Assembly (NCBI RefSeq): GCF_031143425.1
Contig: NC_090441.1
Coordinates: 221,212,928 to 221,276,927, forward strand
DNA length: 64,000 nt
Origin: Pleurodeles waltl
Lineage: Eukaryota; Chordata; Amphibia; Caudata; Salamandridae
Reading direction: 5' to 3'
Each line of letters opens with the position of its first letter. Position 1 is the stretch's first letter. Below are positions 59,479-64,000 of this stretch, in pieces. The notes below the pieces were generated by a model. The model had not been told where the DNA came from. It saw only the letters and a list, made by a program, of their open reading frames with translations, and did not search any database. The position numbers and the translations under genes are program-made.

Positions 59479-60956
59479 TGTAGGAGGCTGGCCTGGTTTG
59501 TAGTAGTACCAAGGGTTACTTACACTCTGCACCAGGTCCAGTTATCCCTTATTAGTGTAGAAGAGGTGTCTAGCAGCTTAGGCTGATAGAAAAGGTAGCT
59601 TAGCAGAGCAGCTTAGGCTGAACTAGGAGACGTGTAAAGCACCTACTATACCACTGGTGTCATATGCAAAATATCATAAGAAACACAATACACAGATATA
59701 CTAAAAATCAAGGTACTTTATTTTTATGACAATATGCCAAAAGTATCTCAGTGACTACCCTCAGTATGAGCATAGCAAATATACACAAGATATATGTACA
59801 CAATACCAAAAATATTCAGTAATAGCAATAGAAAGCAATGCAAGCAATGTACAGTCACAATAGATTGCAATGAGAGCACATAGGTATAGGGGCAACACAA
59901 ACCATATATTCTAGAAGTGGAATGCGAACCACTAATGGACCCCAAACCTATGTGAGCTTGTAGAGGGTCGCTGGGAATGTAAGAAAACAGTGAGGGTTAG
60001 AAAAATAGCCCACACCAAGACCCTGAAAAGTGGGTGCAAAGTGCACCTAAGTTCCCCAGAGAGCACAGAAGTCGTGATAGGGGAATTCTGCAAAGAACAC
60101 CAACACCAGCAATGCAACAACAATGGATTTCCAGACGAGAGTACCTGTGGAACAAGGGGACCAAGTCCAAGAGTCACACTCAAGTCGGGAGTGGGCAGAT
60201 GCCTAGGAAATGCCAGCTGTGGGTGAAAAGAAGCTGCCACCAGATGGTAGAAGCTGTGGATTCTGCAAGAACGAAGAGGACTAGGAACTTCTCCTTTGGC
60301 GGATGGATGTCCCACGTCGTGAAGAAGCTTGCAGTGGTGTTTCCGTGCAGAAAGACCGCAAACAAGTCTTGCTAGCTGCAAGGGTCGCGGTTAGGGTTTT
60401 TGGATGCTGCTGTGGCCCACAAGGGACCAGGATGTCGCCAATTGCATGAGGAGAAAGAAGGGGCGTCCAGCAAGACAAAGAGCCCACTCAGAAGCAAGCA
60501 GCACCCGCAGAGGTGCCGGAACAGGCACTTCGAAGAAGAGTGAACCGAAGCTCACCCAAAGTCACAAAAGAAGGTCCCACGACGCCGGAGGACAACTCAG
60601 GAGGTCGTGCACTGCAGGTTAGAGTGTCGGGGACCCAGGCTTGGCTGTGCACAAAGGAAATCCTGGAAGAGTGCACAGGAGCCGGAGCAGCTGCAAATCA
60701 CGGGGTACCCAGCAATGCAGTCTACCGTGGGGAGGCAAGGACTTACCTCCACCAAACTTGGACTTAAGAGTCACTGGACTGTGGGAGTCACTTGGACAGA
60801 GTTGCTGAGTTCCAGGGACCACGCTCGTTGTGCTGAGAGGGGACCTAGAGGACCGGTGATGCATTCTTTTGGTGCCTGCGGTTGCAGGGGGAGGATTCCG
60901 TTGTCCCACTGGAGATTTCTTTGGAGCTTCTAGTGCAGAGAGGAGGCAGACTACCC
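59479..60956 (-). mobile_element. 5' LTR of the Gmr1-like element, truncated
   Basis: Collinear with the first half of the 3' LTR, to the point GAGGCAGACTACCCC. It then stops abruptly at LINE sequence. The missing part includes the TATA-like site and the U3 half, so this copy should lack its own promoter. Confidence 0.85.
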
Positions 60957-61540
60957 CGGGAGGTCTGTAGATGAGAGTTCCTCTGAGGGTGGTGTTGGGG
61001 TCGGTGTGGATCTGGAAGTGCATATGCTTGGCGGTGGTGAGGGTGTCATCGATGTTCGTTGAAATTTTGATGGAGTCTTTGTGGATGATGGAGATTCCTC
61101 CTCCCACTCCGTTGGTGCGGTCTCTGCTGGAGATCTTGTAGCCCTGTGGGATGGCTATGGCGATGTCTGGTGCTGAGGTGGCGTTCAGCCAGGTCTCCGT
61201 CAGGAAGGCGACGTCGGGCGGTGGAGTCTAGGAGGTCCCAAAGTTCGATGACGTGCTTGCGAGCGGAGCGGGTGTTGAGGAGGATGCAGCGGAGGTGGTT
61301 GGGTTCTCTGGCTGGTGGTGTGGAGGGTTGGATGCTGGTGAATCTGCAGTTCCGGCAGGTGAAAGGCCCAAGGGTGCGTTTCGGGGTGGCCCGGTAGCAG
61401 GGGTGGTCTCGTCTGGTGTTGAGTGCGTGGAGGGTGCTTGCGTCGTAATGGCATTGCCGGGGTGCTGGTTCCAGGGGTTCTGGTGCTGGGTGCGGTCCAG
61501 GCGCGGACGGGCGCGGACGGGCGCAGACGGGCTTGCCTTA
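60957..61540 (-). pseudogene. LINE copy 3 ORF2, N-terminal and endonuclease portion
   Basis: On the minus strand, 61107-60957 reads GGGISIIHKDS, then LHF/MHFQIHTDPNTTLRGTLIYRPPG, the same endonuclease segment as residues 225-268 of LINE copy 1. Upstream, about 61280-61110 contains the LNTRS-type start and the ETW motif in a neighbouring frame. It is separated from the rest of the ORF by the Gmr1-like element and a small deletion. Confidence 0.75.
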
Positions 61541-61590
61541 GGTGCGCCTTTGGCACGACAGCAGCGCCCTGGCTGCGCGCGTCCGCCCAC

Positions 61591-62359
61591 TTCGCGGCCT
61601 CCATATGAGGGCAGAGGGAGGGAGGAGCAGCTGGGAGGTGGGAGCGGGGCGGCCAATGGGAGTGAAGGGGGCGGGGCAGCAGGGGCTCAGCAGCAGGGGA
61701 AAAACCCGCAGAAAAACCCAGGGGAAAACCTGGGGAAAAAACGGCGGGAAAAGACGGCGGGAGAGGGACAACAGAGCACAGGGGTACAGAAAGCAAAACA
61801 CAGGGGCACAGAATGAAAAAACTAAGTGTTCAGAAGCCAAGCGCAGGGGTACAGAAAAAAGGGAGCGAGTAGGCAGGCGGCAAAAGCAGCAACGGAGGTT
61901 CAACCCACAGGGGGCTGCGTGGCAGATGGGAGGAGCGACCTGCCTGGTGACAGGGTCAAAGGTCGCTCTCTACCACCGCTTCGCGGCCTCCATATGAGGG
62001 CAGAGGGAGGGAGGAAGAGCTGGGAGGTGGAAGCGGGGCAGCCAATGGGAGTGAAGGGGGCGGGGCAGCAGGGGCTCAGCAGCAAGGGAAAAACCCGGGG
62101 AAAAACCCAGGGTAAAACTCAGGGAAAAAACGGCGGGAAAAGATGGCGGGAGAGGGACAACAGAGCACAGGGGTACAGAAAGCAAAACACAGGGGCAGAG
62201 AATGAAAAAAACGAAGTAGCACAGAAGCCAAGCGCAGGGGTACAGAAAAAAGGGAGCGAGTAGTCAGGTAGCAAAACCGTCAATGGAGGTTCAACCCACA
62301 GGGGGCTGCGTGGCAGATGGGGGGAGCGACCTGCCTGGTGACAGGGTCAAAGGTCGAAG
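61591..62359 (-). repeat. Two 389 bp 5' UTR monomers of LINE copy 3
   Basis: TTCGCGGCCTCCATATGAGG begins at 61591 and again at 61980, and the following sequence is nearly identical, through GGGGCGGGGCAGCAGGGGCT to GGTGACAGGGTCAAAGGTCG. These units differ in sequence from those of LINE copy 1, although both begin CGACC and both end in CTCCCTCCC-type tracts. Confidence 0.85.
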
Positions 62360-63622
62360 GATGGTTCTGAGTTCCTCCCAGAAGCCCAAATACTGTTCCT
62401 CCTGCATGCGCTGGGTCTCCTGAAACTTGGCCAGGACTGTTGCCATCGTCTCCTGGGAGTGGTGGTAGGCTCCCATGATGGAGGAGAGGGCCTTGTGGAG
62501 AGTGGGTTCCCTTGGCCTGTCCGCCCCCTGTCGAACGGCAGCCCTCCCAGTTCCCCTGTGTTCCTGGGCCTCCCCCCCCTGGACCGTGTGCCCACTGCCA
62601 CTGCCCCCAGGTCCCTGTTGTTGTTGGGGTGGTGAGTTATCCTGGGTTCCCTGTAGTGGTGGACACACAGCTGATTGACGTGTCCTGGGGACGTAGGTAT
62701 GGACCCGCTGGGTGGGTGCTGTGCTGGTGTTTCCAGAGGGGGGAAGGTCTGTGGTGGCCTGTGCCTGTGTGAGGGGAACTGACTGTCCCGAGGCCCACGA
62801 TGGTACGGGCTGGTCATCTAGATCCAGTTGGACAGAGGTGCTGTCATCACTGTGGGCCTCTTCTGTGGGTGGAGTGGACATGTCTGGACCCTCCTGTCTG
62901 GTGACGTTGGGTAGTGGTCCTGCAGGGGTGGAAAGGCATGTTTATTGTATCTTTGTGTGTCATGGTGTGCAATGGGTGGGTGACCGTGTACCCCAGTGCT
63001 GGCATTCCTGTGCGGGAGCTTGTGTGATGATAGTTTGGGGGGTGTGTGGGTATGTGCAGTGGGCATGCTTTAGTGATGGGTGTCCATGCTTTGTTGTTGC
63101 ATGCAGGGCTTGGTGTTGGGATGTGTGGTTTGTGATATTGGTACATATGTGAGGAGTTGGAGTGATAGGGGTGAGGGCGAGGGTGGGGGTATGTGATAGC
63201 ATGCAGGTAGGGTGGGGGATGTAATAGTTAAGATTTGGCTTACCAGAGTCCATTCCTCCACCAACTCCTGCGAGGCCCTCAGGATGCAGAATCACGAAGA
63301 CTTGCTCCTCCCATGTTGTTAGTTGTTGGGGAGGAGGTGAGGGTCCGCCGCCAGTCCACTGAACCGCCTGGTGGTGTCTTGAGACCACGGAACGCACCTT
63401 CCCCCGTAGGTCGTTCCACCTTTTCCTGATGTCCTCACGATTTTTTGGGTGTTGTCCCACTGCGTTGACCCTGTCCACTATTCTTCGCCATAGCTCCATC
63501 TTCCTAGCTATGGAGGTGTGCTGCACCTGGGATCCAAATAGCTGTGGCTCTACCCGAACGATTTCCTCCACCATGACCCTGAGCTCCTCCTCCGAGAACC
63601 TGGGCTGTCTTTGGAATGCCAT
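62360..63622 (-). pseudogene. Myb-like gene B, exon 1 and 5' part of exon 2
   Basis: A second Myb/SANT-like protein of the Harbinger element. Exon 1 is 63244-63622: MAFQRQPRFSEEEL start, then a trihelix core with Trp in KMELWRRIV and RKRWNDLRGKV, followed by a Pro-rich spacer, ending at GTAAGC. Exon 2 starts at 62919 after CCCCTGCAG. The phase (one base carried over) matches. It is Ser/Thr/Gln/Pro-rich, with a helical end (SSIMGAYHHSQETMATVLAKF) running into the LINE at 62359. No stop or frameshift is visible in either piece, so the LINE insertion is the only damage I can see. The rest is at 47377-47806. Confidence 0.75.
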
Positions 63623-64000
63623 GGGGTGGTGTAGGTAATGTGTGGGGTGGTGTGTGTGGTGATAAGTGTTGTGATAAGTAGTGGTGTGTTGTGTGAGGTG
63701 CGTGGAAGTTGTGTAGGTGATGGTGTTGTGTGCCTGTGGATGCTAGTTTGGTGATGGTGTGTCTCTCTGGCCTTCGTTCATGAATTTTGGTCGTAGGGGT
63801 TTGTGGGTGATGTGGGTGTGTGTTTTATATTGTAATGGGTGTGTGGGTGTGGTGTGTGTATTTGTATCAGGTGTGTGTATTTCGAATTGTCCAATGTGGT
63901 AGTGTTTTGTAAGAGTGTGTGTATTTTGAGCGCAGCGGTGTGTACCGCCAATGGAATACCGCGGTTGAAAGACCGCTGCCTGGATTCGTGTGTCGTGATA
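63623..64000. other. Upstream and subterminal DNA of the Harbinger element
   Basis: GTGTGTG-rich noncoding DNA upstream of Myb-like gene B, then CGGTGTGTACCGCC and ACCGCGGTTGAAAGACCGC, subterminal phrases like those at 40860-41020. The terminal inverted repeat itself is beyond the window. Confidence 0.55.

Larger units (their letters stand above)
50242..60956 (-). mobile_element. Gmr1-like LTR retrotransposon inserted in LINE copy 3
   Basis: A minus-sense element of 10.7 kb including one later 1.0 kb insertion. From high to low coordinates: truncated 5' LTR (59479-60956), primer binding site, gag (59214-57743), protease, integrase, reverse transcriptase-RNase H (ending near 53262), polypurine tract and a complete 3' LTR (50242-53229). 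The integrase lies upstream of reverse transcriptase, the Ty1/copia-like order that characterises Gmr1-like elements of deuterostomes within the Ty3/gypsy lineage. The two LTRs are very similar by eye, with scattered differences. The right flank was removed by a deletion, so the target duplication cannot be checked. Confidence 0.88.
60957..62359 (-). mobile_element. L2/CR1-like LINE copy 3, 5' half (minus strand)
   Basis: It starts, reading leftward, at 62359 next to the target duplication GATGGTT (62360-62366). It carries two 5' UTR monomers, then the N-terminal coding region with endonuclease down to LIYRPPG at 60957. The LINE part at 50241 resumes at LNFH, so about 100 bp of LINE is missing between them. 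Confidence 0.85.
40834..64000. mobile_element. Large PIF/Harbinger transposon (right end outside window)
   Basis: The left end is GGGGGTCATTACAACCCTGG followed by GC-rich, CGGCGG-dense subterminal DNA. The window ends in similar subterminal DNA (TACCGCCAATGG, AAAGACCGCTGCC). Between these ends lie a DD35E Harbinger transposase (plus) and two Myb/SANT-like genes (minus). A LINE with nested LTR elements occupies 47807-62359 and is flanked by the target duplication GATGGTT. Without that insert the element is at least about 8.6 kb. The continuity of the second Myb-like gene across the insert shows that both halves belong to one element. Confidence 0.8.

Overview
This window looks like intergenic DNA from a very large vertebrate genome. 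I infer a salamander (urodele), possibly a newt, because of the mix of recognisable families: L2/CR1-type LINEs, an L1-clade LINE remnant, Gmr1-like (Ty3/gypsy-type) LTR elements with roughly 3 kb LTRs, PIF/Harbinger DNA transposons with GC-rich MITEs, and a long tandem satellite. The species call is inference from repeat content only. I recognise no host protein-coding gene, tRNA, rRNA or CRISPR. Every coding region I can support belongs to a mobile element, and almost all are broken.

Layout. 1-6184: a plus-sense fragment of a Gmr1-like LTR, split by an almost complete L2/CR1-like LINE (1798-5930). 6185-9114: unassigned repeat-like DNA with strong hairpins and a minus-strand L1-clade fragment (about 7440-8444). 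9115-12886: a second, decayed L2/CR1-like LINE carrying a 601 bp MITE. 12887-15094: CA-rich tandem DNA and unassigned sequence. 15095-18302: leader, primer binding site and full 2977 bp LTR of a minus-sense Gmr1-like element. 18303-21527: unassigned DNA and a candidate second LTR family. 21540-38668: about 17 kb of a 32 bp satellite, with nested higher-order duplications and one MITE inserted with a 3 bp target duplication. 38669-40833: a transposon-like element split by a MITE. 40834-64000 (continuing past the window): a large Harbinger transposon.

The right third is a four-level nest. The Harbinger element is interrupted in its second Myb-like gene by a minus-strand LINE (47807-62359, flanked by a 7 bp target duplication). 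That LINE is interrupted by a Gmr1-like LTR retrotransposon (50242-60956). The retrotransposon's pol gene is in turn interrupted by a 1010 bp solo LTR (54603-55612, flanked by 4 bp duplications). A later deletion removed the outer part of the 5' LTR plus about 100 bp of LINE.

How the genes relate. The Harbinger element appears to carry three genes: a plus-strand DD35E transposase whose first intron is about 4.7 kb, a minus-strand Myb/SANT-like gene lying antisense inside that intron, and a second minus-strand Myb/SANT-like gene converging on the transposase from the other end. Splice sites and codon phases agree across the exon junctions I could place. The LTR element has the unusual order gag - protease - integrase - reverse transcriptase - RNase H that defines Gmr1-like elements, with a primer binding site matching tRNA-Leu(UAG).
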